Shown one piece after another: positions 53,245 to 64,000 of a stretch of DNA of 64,000 bases. The notes beneath the pieces were generated by a model. It was not told where the DNA came from. It did no database searches and saw only the letters and a program-made list of their open reading frames with translations. Each line of letters opens with the position of its first letter. The stretch's first letter is position 1. The position numbers and the translations under genes are program-made. The DNA is from Ecdyonurus torrentis (Eukaryota; Arthropoda; Insecta; Ephemeroptera; Heptageniidae), in NCBI GenBank assembly GCA_949318235.1, contig OX439128.1, forward strand, positions 49,364,932 to 49,428,931. The letters run 5' to 3'.

Positions 53245-54729
53245 CTTAATGGTACGTACAAAAACTTATATGAAAGTTAAAGAACATACTTATTAGCATT
53301 TTCATGAGATCAAGCTAAATTATTTAAAGTTTCCAAGTCAATTTTCTTAGCGTATTATGGTTTTACATTAAGTGGCTTCCGTTTGTGTTAAAGAGGATCT
53401 TAGTTGAGTTTTGTATTACATGCATACACATACACAGTATAAGAAGAAGCCACCCAAACCACTATATATAGCTAGTTTATATAGATCAAAAAGTAAAGAA
53501 CATTTAACTAAATTACATTTTTTTTATCTTACTTTTTTATAATATAAGAGTGAGAAATTTTTAAAATTACTATAAATATAGATAATTTCTTAATTTACGT
53601 TAATTAAAGATAACTACTTTTCAAGAACTTCTTTCTTATTTAACGCATTACTAAAAGTGGTAATTATGCACAAAAGAAAAGTATAATTTATAAAAACCTT
53701 AATTAATTTTTTACTCTCGTTTATATCGATAAAATACAATCAAATAACCTTTGTATACTAAAAAGAAAAGTTGTAATAATAAAACTTCTTACTTTTAATT
53801 CAGTTATTAATTTCTATTTATAACTTAAGTTAAGACACAATTAGTTTTTTAATTACTTTTTTATTTTCTATTTCAGTTTTAAAAACGAAGAAGAAGAAAG
53901 AGTAGCTCGTAAAAACCTGGTGACGACATTAAAATCCTTATTTTTTTATTTTTTACTTTTTAGAACCTTGAATGTGATAGCAGGCAGACGTTTTTTTTAT
54001 TTAATGTTAGTACCCCTGCTTTCGTAATTAAACTATCAACGTTTCTTATTCATTTAAATAATTATAAAATAGTAAATATAATTAAATTTAATTATCTTTA
54101 ATTTTATTACTATATTAATTAATATAAAATGTATAATTAAGTTTTAAATATATGTCTAATAATTAATGTATAACAATGAATGAGTAAATTATGGGATGTA
54201 AAATTTATATTGTAAATGTAACCGTATTTAATTTTAAGTGGTAAAATATGGTTAAGTTATTGAAATTGTTTACAATTTTACTGCACTATTAAAAGTGAAA
54301 ATGGTTTTGAAACTAGGGAAGGGGAAATATTATTTATCATGTTTTTTATGTATTGATAAAGAAAATTGATTAAGTAAATTTTAGAATATCATTTGTGTCA
54401 TAATTGTACCTTAATTATAAAATAATAAGAACAAAAAGATGTAAAAAATATAAAAATTAATATATATATATATATTTTTCAATATCTGAAAATTTGATTG
54501 ATTTTTCTATATTTAAAATCTGAAAAATAAATATAAAATTTAAAAGATTAAATATAAAATTAAAAGAACTTTTTTTTAACACTTACATAGCTGACTCACA
54601 AACTTTAAAATTAGAGTTGATTTAATAAAATTAACTTTTAAAAATGAACTCTTTTTTTTTAACATTTAAAAGCTCTATATGGCTTTGTCTCATATATATA
54701 AAAAAAAAAATGTTAAAAATTTAGTTTAA

Positions 54730-55121
54730 GGCGGTGGGGGACCGACTTGGACCGGAAATCGCTAAAAGAACAACTATATTTTCCCAATAATTTTTTGTAC
54801 ATGATTTAATTCCAATAAAACAAACACTATAATTTTCAAATAAAACAAAGTAAATTTAAAATATATTTTTTTATACCAAAAAATTTTTTAATTATATTTT
54901 TAATTGTAAAAAAGTTTCTAATTTGACTAAAATTTCCCGCTCAAATTTGAATTTCCTCATTTACATGTTATCTTTAAAGTGTAATAACTTAAATATTTGA
55001 TCGTGTTTTCACATGTTTGACATAACTTAATTTTTAAGTAACATTTCTTCTTTACTTTGTGTTATTTATTATTATTCCCAACCGTCCTAGTTTGCGAGAT
55101 ATCAGTCGGTCACCTACCCCC
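54730..55121 (+). mobile_element. TTAA-flanked GGTGACCGACT element, copy 2 (complete)
   Basis: Perfect TTAA on both sides (54726-54729, 55122-55125). Left end GGCGGTGGGGGACCGACTTG; right end, read inward, GGGGGTAGGTGACCGACTGA. The roughly 390-bp interior is shared with 28664-29149. No coding frame, so non-autonomous. Confidence 0.85.
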
Positions 55122-55389
55122 TTAACCAGAAATAAAAGTTAAAAGTTGTTTTATAAATTCTTGTAAAGAGAAAAGAAAAACACAGAGATGGAAGAAGATG
55201 GTATAAAATAAATTGAGCATGAATTTCTTTTGCAAATTTGTTAAAGCTTGAAGCAAAAAGCACAAGTAAGTTGATGGAAAACCAGGTAAAAAAACGTTAG
55301 AGAGACCATATAATAATTTATATACGTTTGACTGATCCTATAATGCTGTAAGTTTTATATATAAGATGTTTTATACTTGTAAGTAAAGG

Positions 55390-55392
<3 letters not shown>

Positions 55393-55448
<56 letters not shown>
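55393..55448 (+). repeat. (TA)n microsatellite
   Basis: About 28 TA units. Confidence 0.95.
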
Positions 55449-55450
<2 letters not shown>

Positions 55451-56364
55451 GAGAAGATAAAATTTATGAGAAGAAAAGGTAAAGTAAGTAATCTAATAAT
55501 AAGTCTAAAATGTTATAATCTGATTAGATCCAGATGAAAAGGTAAAGTCCCTTCCTTTTTTTTTTTTTTTTTTTTTTTTTTAATTAAGAAACATAAATAT
55601 TAAACTTGTAGTATTATCTTCAAGATTTATAATACAACAAAATACGCGGAAAGTTTAGCAATGTTATATAAACCAACGTAATCAAGTTTGATTAGAAATT
55701 AATGAAAACACTCAAAAAGTAAGAGAGGGATTTGAAATATTTTCTTTTCTCTTCAAAAACAATTTCATTATATATACGTTTTATTTTAATCAATATTATT
55801 TTTATGATGGATTTAACTTATATATAGGCAGGGGATGAAAATAATTGTCTTGTTTATCAGAAATAATAATAATGTTTAGAAGAAATGATATTAATAATTG
55901 ATTTGAAACTATTTTGAAAATGATTTTGGCTATTGTATTTGTTTTGCAAGTTTCAGATAGTTTTACGTTAAATTAATAAAAATTTGGTACGTTGGCGATA
56001 AATGTATTTAATGAAAAATGCATAAATGATATGAGAAGCAAAAAGTATCCCAAAAGAAAGCCGTAAGTTCTTGCAAATGACCCTTTTTTTTTTTAACTGT
56101 TACATCAAAAGAAAAAAATCATCATAAGTTCCTGTGTTAAAATAGAAGAAGCTAAATAAATTAAAGAAATTATAATTTTTTATTTGAAAATGATACTAAC
56201 TATCAAACACTATCAAGTTCTAAAAGGGTTTCAGAAAGACATTTTTATCTTGGTAAAATCCGTTAATTATTATTTAAAACAGATCCTATATTGCACTCTT
56301 ACGATATTACGTTGAATAAATCTACAATACATGCACAATATTAAGTGAAGTTACGAAGACTTAC

Positions 56365-56578
56365 CAGCACGACTTGGGTGTTGTTCCATGGCTCCAAGCA
56401 CGGAGGCAAGTTTGGGCCGCTCTTCCTCGAGTGTGATCTCCGCATGTCGGTGAAACATGAGCACGCTGGCCACACACTTGAGCCGCAGCACGCCCGCGCT
56501 GACCACCTCTCTTGTCACAGGTGTCACCAGACCTAACGTCTCGCCTCCAGGGTACCGGATCACGTGTGCCTCGGACGC
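56365..56578 (-). CDS. beat: Beat-family protein, internal exon C: second half of Ig domain 2 and linker
   Basis: A 214-bp exon, phase 0 in and phase 1 out, separated from exon B by a 69-bp intron. The translation begins ASEAHVIRYPGGETLGLV, contains VVSAGVLRLKCVASVL with the F-strand cysteine that would pair with the cysteine of exon B, then FHRHAEITLEEERPK and a low-complexity linker ending HPSRA plus one base. LRLKCVAS followed by a Y/H-containing strand is the expected second half of Beat Ig2. The acceptor ends ttgtatag; the donor is gtaagtc. The linker before the membrane attachment is variable in this family, so its sequence gives no further information. An open frame on the opposite strand here is a shadow of this exon. 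Confidence 0.88.
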
Positions 56579-56647
56579 CTATACAAGAGAATTAACACAC
56601 GTGTGTCACTCACAATATCTGGCATTGCGCACGTGTCACTCACTCAC

Positions 56648-56781
56648 CGGCACGTCGTTGAGATAGAAAGTGAGATTTGCAGGAGGTCGTGACCTCGTGG
56701 ACGTGCAGTTGGCAGCGAGCAGTTGGCCAACTTGGAAGCTCGTCTTCTCCACTGTGATGACGGGACGTTTCTCCGGCAAGT
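56648..56781 (-). CDS. beat: Beat-family protein, internal exon B: first half of Ig domain 2
   Basis: A 134-bp exon, phase 1 in and phase 0 out, whose first two bases complete a codon with the last base of exon A to give Asp. The translation runs DLPEKRPVITVEKTSFQ and continues through VGQLLAANCTSTRSRPP to ANLTFYLNDVP. The LP linker, the B-strand cysteine in LLAANC, the serine/arginine/proline stretch and the ANLTFYLND strand match the second Ig-like domain of Beat proteins. Two N-glycosylation sequons (NCT, NLT) are visible. The acceptor ends gtactcag and the donor is gtgagtg, on the minus strand. The phase joins exactly on both sides, so the three clustered exons form one continuous reading frame without stops. 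Extracellular location is inferred from the family. Confidence 0.9.
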
Positions 56782-56847
56782 CTGAGTACACACAAACAAA
56801 CATGATGCACCAAGGTCAGCAAGCAAGAGGCACGACATAACACTTAC

Positions 56848-56983
56848 CTACGACGGTCATGAACTGTGACACGAAGGACGTGCTGAAGGAGGGAGCGTCT
56901 GCAGAAACCTCGCAGCTGAAGTTGCCTGTTAGCGCGGGTTGTACGTCTCGCAATTCAACCTGGTTACTGGTAGACTGGGATAT
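56848..56983 (-). CDS. beat: Beat-family protein, internal exon A: second half of Ig domain 1
   Basis: This exon encodes 45 codons plus one base (136 bp, phase 0 in, phase 1 out). The translation begins ISQSTSNQVELRDVQ and carries the F-strand cysteine motif LTGNFSCEVS followed by ADAPSFSTSF and ends FMTVV. The string CEVSADAPSF is the hallmark of the Beaten-path family of neuronal Ig-domain proteins, which act at the axon surface and bind Side-family receptors in Drosophila. On the minus strand the acceptor is a pyrimidine-rich stretch ending gtgtttcag and the donor is gtaagtg. An N-glycosylation sequon (NFS) precedes the cysteine. The partner cysteine and the start codon must lie in upstream exons beyond position 64000. 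A 66-bp intron separates it from the next exon. The GC and CpG content stands far above the surrounding AT-rich DNA. The family call is strong; which Beat paralogue it is cannot be told. Confidence 0.9.
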
Positions 56984-57110
56984 CTGAAACACAATTGGAA
57001 ACCATTATATTTTTAACTCAATAAATAGCATTTTTTATATAGCAATTCAACAGCCACTTGAGATTTCCAGCCACAATCAGCAAAGTGATTAGCCAATAAT
57101 CTAGTAAAGC

Positions 57111-57121
57111 AAAAAAAAAAA

Positions 57122-57160
<39 letters not shown>
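57111..57160 (+). repeat. Poly-A run with one C
   Basis: About 50 bases of A interrupted once; on the gene strand it is a T-run in the intron 130 bp upstream of exon A. Confidence 0.95.
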
Positions 57161-57163
<3 letters not shown>

Positions 57164-57310
57164 GGAGTAAAAGATACAGCAACAAAAAATGTTGAAACAT
57201 TTACTGTGTATTTCGTAACACTGCTACTGCATAGTAGTTATTTACTTCTACAAAATAATAATTCGACGTCTAATGCGTTAGTACGTTGTACAGTCATTTT
57301 ACTTAAAAAT

Positions 57311-57411
57311 GATTTTCTATTGGCTTTATGGCCATTCAATACAATCAGATGGAGATTTCAGTTGACGCAAGACTATCTAAATCCATGTTATTCCCATGTG
57401 CCAATAGAATT
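57311..57411 (+). mobile_element. TTGGCTTTATGGCC repeat, copy 1
   Basis: TTCTATTGGCTTTATGGCCA opens and GTGCCAATAGAATTTC closes it (short inverted ends). The AATCAGATGGAGATTTCAGT block is shared with 58004-58105. Confidence 0.6.
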
Positions 57412-57504
57412 TCATTTTTTAGTACAATGAGTCACTTTACTTCTTTAGTGGCGAAGAGTAACTTTATCGGCATATTTGTGACCATACACAAGCTTCTTAT
57501 TTAA

Positions 57505-57844
57505 AGGAATAGACCATAAGAAAACATAAGCATTTATATCACAAAACACTTGATGGTATTTACATAAATAACATTGGTTTGTCTCAAAACCCAACAGTAG
57601 CCCCGTAGCAGTGATATGAAATTTCTATTTATGCAACCCTCACAACATTTTTTTACTAATTTTTGCATGTTTCTGACGTAAGAAACATGAATAGTTACGC
57701 AAATTGCATTCTTTACAGTATTTTCACGCTCTCTCGTGGGGCTACATTAACATTCTGGTAAAAATTGTCATCAGTTTTGAAGATCCCATATTTCGTGTTT
57801 ATTCATTAAAAAGCACATCATGTTGTTTTATGTGGTCTATGGCT
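57505..57844 (+). mobile_element. AATAGACC MITE, copy 2 (TTAA target)
   Basis: TTAA at both sides (57501-57504, 57845-57848); ends AGGAATAGACCATAAGAAAA and TTTTATGTGGTCTATGGCT. Homologous throughout to 45310-45644. Confidence 0.88.
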
Positions 57845-58003
57845 TTAAAGTCAATATCTTTTATCATAATAATATGATAAGCGTATAAGGTATCACTAGA
57901 CTAATTAAAGTGGCCAATCATAATGCGTTTGGAATTGTTAATTTAAAACAAAAAGTTATAAATATTTCAATTGTACAGACTCTTTCATAAAAAAAAAAAA
58001 ATT

Positions 58004-58105
58004 GAATTTTGTTGGCTTATGGCCATACAATGCTATCAGATGGAGATTTCAGTTGACGTAAAACTTCATTTAAATACAATACATGTTATTTTGATAAGCC
58101 AGTAG
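58004..58105 (+). mobile_element. TTGGCTTTATGGCC repeat, copy 2
   Basis: TTTTGTTGGCTTATGGCCAT and ATCAGATGGAGATTTCAGTT match copy 1, same orientation, 690 bp away. Confidence 0.6.
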
Positions 58106-59091
58106 AGTTAAAAATGTTATGAAAGAAAATGTACAAGACTTGCGATCACCATATAAACAGAAAAAGTTGAGACCTGTTGAGTGAAGTATACAAAACAAGA
58201 GCTGCATTGAGCTTTAAAATCATCAACTGATATATTTTTTCTTTAATAAAAACACCTGATCATAAAGTCACCTGTTTATGATGATTATTTATGGTTGATT
58301 TTTTTTTCGTCTTTTTAAACTGAGAAAAATAAACAGCTATATTGGAGGGAAAAAGTTACATGCCTCAATAGAAGCTCATTTTTATCAGTATTAAAAGAAG
58401 GAAAAAAAAACAAACAACAACAATGAAAGTGTTTAGTTTTTCAGAGCAGCCAATCAATGCTCAAGTTCACGTTTCTTTTTCACTTTACTTTTTAAACCTA
58501 GCTCAGATGTAAGTTATAGTTCTGTAAAGTCAAGACTGGCTCAACTTATCCTGATCACAATATCGTGATCAATGGCTATTTTTTCAGGAGCTTAATTTTG
58601 AAAGCACTAAAATTTAGGTTGTAACAACCTGTGCTTACTTTACAATCAACATATTTGAACCTCGATTTTTTTTTTTTATTTATTTTTATTATTTTTTTGT
58701 TCTCGTTTTTCCTTCTAATACAATTTGCATCACTCTTGTTCCATATTTTTTGTGGCATCTAATTACTCCATATTTCAAAACACTCTTTAACATGCATGAT
58801 AAAATTACCACGAACATAATATATTCTCATCGTTTGTTACATAACAATCTGTTTTATTATTCATTACATGAATCCACTTAGAAATAATACTGTATAATAC
58901 TTATACTATATATTATGTTTACAATTATTATAATTATTAATTTATATAATAATTCAATTAATTTAATATAAACTTATAAATTAAATTCTTATTACGTTAT
59001 ATACAGTATTATACGATCATTATCATTACTTATGATACAGTTTTATTGATTTATTATTAGAATATTTGTTTGATATTAAATATATCCGTGT

Positions 59092-59123
<32 letters not shown>

Positions 59124-60823
59124 ATGTTTACATAAGGTTTTGTATATAATCATGGTAATAATAATATTTATCCTTTATTCTGCGGTTCTCATTTATATTG
59201 TATCACGTGATCGCTTCTGGTTTGGTTTTTAGTGTCCCTAGATACAAATTACTTTGGCTATGTTTGCTCTCTCTCTCGCTCGCTCTCAATGGGGTTTTAT
59301 CTATATGTTGAAAATTACCATGCCATATATATATATAAAATATAAATTCTCTTGTGTGACTATATCCTATAGTCTCCATACCATGACCATGTGACTAATT
59401 TGTTAAAATCCATTTACTTCAAATGCTTTTTAGATCAGGTGTTCAACTTACATGAAAATTTACACCCATATATTTAAATACAATTATAGTCGTTATGTTG
59501 AAGTGTATTTACATATACCAAGTATGATTGGATAAAAACGTGATAGGAAAATTTAATTAATTAGTAAATTTGTTATATATAGAGTCAATGCATTCAGTTG
59601 CGCTCTAGCTCCATGTTTGAGTAGATAAATAACTTGTTAAGTATAGACTTTTGTCAAAAAAAAAAAATCGGATGATAAATATATTTTTAACTCAAGGGCT
59701 TACAATTTATTTTACAAAGAGCTCTAACATGCTGACCAAGTATTTTTTCTCTCTCTATTATAGCGTTGAAGCATTATGAGTTAAATCGCGTAGTATAAAT
59801 ATCTTACGATAATTTGTAAATATATAATTTAAGTTATAAGTTTAGCTTGACGAGATGAATGTAGTGTATCATGTTTTTTGACGTGATGTTACTCTGAACT
59901 ACCAAAAATAATAATAATTTTTAAAAACAGAAAACTAACAAACGACCTACTCTTACGCAATAAACTTGATTGTATGAAATTTTAATTTTATTAAATGGAT
60001 ATACAATCAATTTTAATGTAGATTGAAAATATTAGTCCACTCGAGCAGTACTTCATAATAATATTATTATAAGTATAGTATTTCAGTGTTAATAAGCTGG
60101 AAATCATATTATTTGATCTTCATATTTAGTAGCTAACTTTTTGTTATTAAATTAGTATTGAGTTTAATTCAATATTACAATATCATTGAGTGCAACCTTT
60201 CTGAATAATGTATACTCAGAAAACAGATATTTACTCTCAACGCATAAATGTTTAGTGAGTACGCCCTTACGAAATGATACGCATGGAAATTACTAGTGAA
60301 CATTCAATAATCATTCAAACTTGTTGATGTAGATGCCAGTATGTCTATGCACGTATGATGAGTACAAAAGATATACAGGTTCTCCATAAACGTTAGAGTA
60401 TACATTACACTAGTCCCAAAGCACTGGTTAAGTTTACATTTCAAATGCTTAATCTCTATAATAGTATCAAATTTTGGATAATTTTAGGTATACTCTCTAT
60501 ATGCAACTATATATGTAAATATATATGTAAATAAAAAACGTTCCTTACATTAGTCTTATGGTAAAATCATATATTTGGCAACATTGCATTACAAAAGCAG
60601 CAGATAAGAGTGAGAATGGGGGAAGTGGGGGGTGAGAGTGCTCCAATGAAAGAGAGGAAATGTCATACAGTGTTGCAATGCATTATCGTGTTAGGGAACT
60701 TTTTTGATGTACTATATCGGTATATGCATGAACGTTTAGAGACAATGCACTAAATGTTAACTGATTACTAGTTTTAAAGTACTGTAGTCTCTACTACTTT
60801 ATATTATGTAAGTGTACACTTAA

Positions 60824-61811
60824 TACGGAGCTATAGGGTGTATGCGGATGACGTCATATTTATTGCGTTTGGAGGCCATACTGGAGTAGTGCATAACATT
60901 GCTCAGCATGGGACAAACTTCATTTAAACCAATTTTCTTTGGGAAATCGTTTAATTTTTTGTTATTGTTATTTTTCTCACATACTTGAGATACTAATTCA
61001 ACATATTTACAGCATCAATGCTCTCAAAAATATTTCATAGTGGTTTTAAACTGGCAACATGTTTTTTTTTCCTATGCCACCCATGTTATTGAGTTATCCA
61101 ACAATGGCGTTGACTTTAACATGAATGCATAGGCCCTATAATATCTAACAACAAAGCAGACTTGATCACGTTACTCATTTTTTGTAACTTCGTTACGTTA
61201 CTCACTACTCCAAGAAAAAATAATGAAGTTACGTTACTCGTTACAGTTCTTGAAAAGTAATAACAATACGTTACTCACTACTCTTAAAAGTAGTGAAGTT
61301 ACTTTTATCGTTACTTTACGTTATTTACTTTAAATATTTCCTTACGAAATAAAAATATTTTCAAAAATATGTTAAAAAAAGTGTTGTTTTTGTTCGATAA
61401 ATTATAAACAGAGAGATTTATATCAATATCCTATCAGTATTGAAAAAACTATAATGACGAAAGAATATTTATTTACAGTATAGATTTAGAAGCTCATTTC
61501 TTTCAGTGCTTGAAATATTAGAAAGTAGTGTCGTTACATGGCAAAAATTACTTGAAAAAGTAACGCGTTACCGTAACTCGTTACTGCTACCAAAATGTAA
61601 TGACGTTACGTTATTTATTAACAAAAAGTAGTGAAATTACGTAACGTCGTTACTACCCAAGTCTGCACCAAAGACGATGAAACTTTCTGTAGCAAATAGT
61701 AAAAATACATTGCCACTTGTAAGGTATATATATATAAGATCAGCGTAGCCACAACCTCTATAGAAAACTATAGAAAGCGGCATCGTCTTTGCTGTAAGAT
61801 ATAGCTCCGCG
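60824..61811. mobile_element. 1-kb TTAA-flanked element with CGGAGCTATA ends
   Basis: TTAA (60820-60823, 61812-61815) flanks TACGGAGCTATAG and its complement TATAGCTCCGCG; the complementarity extends outward through GTACAC. Interior words recur at 40530-40880. A hAT-like MITE is nested at 61157-61665. No transposase frame. Confidence 0.65.
61157..61665. mobile_element. hAT-like MITE, CAGACTTG ends, copy C
   Basis: CAGACTTGATCACGTTACTC at left and GTCGTTACTACCCAAGTCTG at right, flanked by CAACAAAG and CACCAAAG (7 of 8 identical), an 8-bp target duplication of hAT type. The interior is built of GTTACTC/GTAACG words in both orientations. Confidence 0.8.
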
Positions 61812-62482
61812 TTAAGTGTACGTTACATGATCTGTATAGAGAAAGTAATTCAATATTAACAATGGTAAATGTTACGCAGAATATGATCGTGTTAGAAAAT
61901 TCTACAAAGCTATATATAGAATATCATGGTTCACGTAATATGATTTACTTATTATATATTTAATATTATACTGTATGTTCTTTGATTGAAATATTTGCTC
62001 ATAAATTTTATAATTAAATACACTTTACTTGTTTTAAACAAATTATGAATTTTATACAAAGAATATTTGAACATCAAAATATGTAACAATGAAAAATAAA
62101 CAAAAATATTATAAAGTTTGCATTAAATAAGTAATATTTAAATATTTGCACATTCAATTGGTTTTATTGACATAATATCAAGAAATCTTAATAATTCATA
62201 CTTCTGATTTTTTAAGATGCATGAAAAATAATAAATGACTAAATTAGATGGTAAAATTCTAAACCAGTTTAGTTAGAATTATTGAGATGTAAAGTATGTT
62301 TAATTAATTTAAAAGGAAGAAAAAAGCAATTAAAATAAAATAAGAAAAGTTCAAATTATAGTTCCAAAAAGCTTTTTCTCTTTCGTTCACATACATCAAA
62401 ATCATATTATTCTAGAAAACACCTTATACTTGTAAATTTAATTATAGCGATGTTTTAGCATGAAACTAGATGTTTGGTCGGA

Positions 62483-62731
62483 GTCAAGGTTCATAATTAT
62501 ATAAGAGGTTAGATGCTCCGGGAAAAGTTTTGGCCAAGGTCGCGCAGCTTAAAGGAATTCACCAAAGACGTCATATCACTGGGTGTATTTTTATTCACCT
62601 TATCAGTGACGTAACTGGTGAACGCTGGTGAACGGCATCGTATAGGCTTAGAATCAAGTACATCCATCACAAAATAAAATCAACTGCGCGAGTTTTGTGC
62701 TGCGCTCAACCTCTTTATTATATGGACCTTG
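62483..62731. mobile_element. Imperfect foldback element
   Basis: TCAAGGTTCATAATTATATA then AGAGGTT at left pairs imperfectly with AACCTCTTTATTATATGGAC then CTTGG at right. The middle has GGTGAACG repeats. The frame at 62695-62949 is AT-driven and unsupported. Confidence 0.45.
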
Positions 62732-63279
62732 GGTCGGAGTTACTAAACTTTTTAATTTTTTTTTTAAAAATACTCAGATACTCAGATTTTTTAAACATTA
62801 TAACTCAGAATTTTACCCCTTTTTTAAATATATTATCAAAATCGGGGATTAAAAATGCTATTCTTTTTCATAATTTTAACTTAATTGCTTATGAGAAAAA
62901 TGTACGCAGAATTTTAAATTGTTATATTAACAGAATTGTTTTGAAATAAAATTTAAATCAGACAACATATTTAATAAATTGATAATGCAAAAATGCTTTT
63001 ATAAATATCAATTAGTTTATTATTGTTTTCGATTCCAAATAATTCCACAATGTACATATAATTGATTTTTATTGAATTATTTATTACTTTTTTTTGAACA
63101 TTTATATCCGATTGAAATTTGGGTTTTTAATTTTACATACCTTTTTTTTTTTAATCTGATTAGAATATATTATACAATTGTATTTTATTTTTATGTTTTT
63201 TAAATTTACAATCGTATCTAAATTTGTCAATTATATATAATTAATAATAGCTTAGATTCTTTAAATTTAATATATACAG

Positions 63280-63310
<31 letters not shown>

Positions 63311-63953
63311 TACAATAAACAGTATATTAAGTCAATAAAATACTAAAATTCAATCGCATGTAAATAAAATATTAAACTCATTGTATTGTCAAAATCTATG
63401 TATATACATGTTGTGTAATAATAATAATTGGATTTATATTATTATACGTATATGATGCTTCACTTAATTTTTCAATAAAATAATAAACAATTAATCTTTT
63501 GATAAAGATTTTAATACCATGACTTATTATGTCAATTAATATATTACTCCCACTCACTCATGTCATGTTTTGTGCATGTGTCTCTGTCACGCAATCAACT
63601 ACTAATTACTAATTACGACTAATCAACGTAATAAGCATGTTACATTACACCCAATTGAACGTAAGTCGAAACTCATCAAAATTTAAACCAAACAATATTA
63701 AATATATAATATATTATGCGTATATTAATTAATAATTTTATTTTTATATATAATTAAATATTTATACTTAATTAAACATAAATTAAAATATTACGTGAAT
63801 ATTTTTTTTTGTATAACGTCATTTACATGTATGAGTAATTTTGAAAATCAATAATTTATACAATTTATTTATTAATACTTATAAGTTTAATATGAAATGT
63901 TTTTTTAATGATTATAAATTAATGGTTTTCTTATCATAAAACAATTATTATAA

Positions 63954-64000
63954 CGTAGAACGTGACCAACTTAGACCGGAAATCGTTAAAAGGAGAGCTA
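63954..64000 (+). mobile_element. GGTGACCGACT element, copy 3, cut by the window end
   Basis: CGTAGAACGTGACCAACTTA followed by GACCGGAAATCG matches the terminus of the copy at 28664-29149 (its CGTTCTACG end) in inverted orientation. The rest lies past 64000. Confidence 0.75.

Larger units (their letters stand above)
56984..64000 (-). other. Upstream Beat intron, continuing beyond the window
   Basis: No exon for the first half of Ig1 or a signal peptide was found on the minus strand from exon A to the end of the window. The whole 7 kb is therefore taken as intron; large 5' introns are usual for Beat genes. It holds an imperfect A-run (57111-57160), TTAA-flanked elements, a 1-kb palindrome-ended element with a hAT MITE inside, and AT-rich filler at 58106-60823 and 62732-63953 with only short TA runs (59100-59123, 63280-63306). 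Confidence 0.5.

Noticed and set aside
60611..60633. G-rich stretch as a quadruplex
   Set aside because: Only two long G-runs are present, too few for the standard four-run motif.
62695..62949. 84-codon plus-strand frame
   Set aside because: Phe/Leu/Ile/Asn composition follows the AT-rich DNA and its start lies in a foldback element.

Overview
The window is AT-rich, repeat-saturated eukaryotic DNA with one recognisable protein-coding gene. Four exons of a Beaten-path (Beat) family immunoglobulin-domain protein lie on the minus strand between about 46.0 and 57.0 kb. Beat proteins are characteristic of arthropods. Together with the very dense (GA/CT)n and (TA)n microsatellites and the many small inverted-repeat transposons, this suggests an arthropod, most likely a crustacean such as a decapod. 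The taxon is inferred, not shown directly.

Layout. From 1 to about 46 kb (downstream of the Beat gene on its strand) I see no supportable protein-coding gene. This part holds long dinucleotide arrays, especially from 2.8 to 38 kb, a 200-base assembly gap inside a CT array (15780-15979), a tRNA-derived SINE (20617-20998), a palindrome with a tRNA-like 3' half (24309-24482), a 65-bp-arm hairpin (31780-31920), a 33-bp minisatellite (35250-35371), a TTCA tetranucleotide array (39483-39653) and many foldback or MITE-like elements. From 46046 to 56983 lie the four Beat exons: the second half of Ig domain 1, two exons for Ig domain 2, and, after a 10.2-kb intron, a terminal exon. In the splice-consistent frame that last exon encodes a short hydrophobic tail ending in a stop, as in GPI-anchored proteins. 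From 57 to 64 kb is the upstream intron; the exons for the start codon, signal peptide and first half of Ig1 lie outside the window.

The non-coding DNA is largely a graveyard of short non-autonomous DNA transposons. At least five families (AGAGGAAG, AATAGACC, GGTGACCGACT, GCGTAGAA and the 1-kb CGGAGCTATA element) sit on TTAA or one-base variants of it. Three elements have hAT-like CAG ends and near-8-bp duplications. Three copies belong to a Tc1/mariner-like palindrome family and five to a family with ACACGGA ends. Several are nested, which gives a relative order of insertion. No element encodes a visible transposase. Nearly all open frames in the window are translations of microsatellites.
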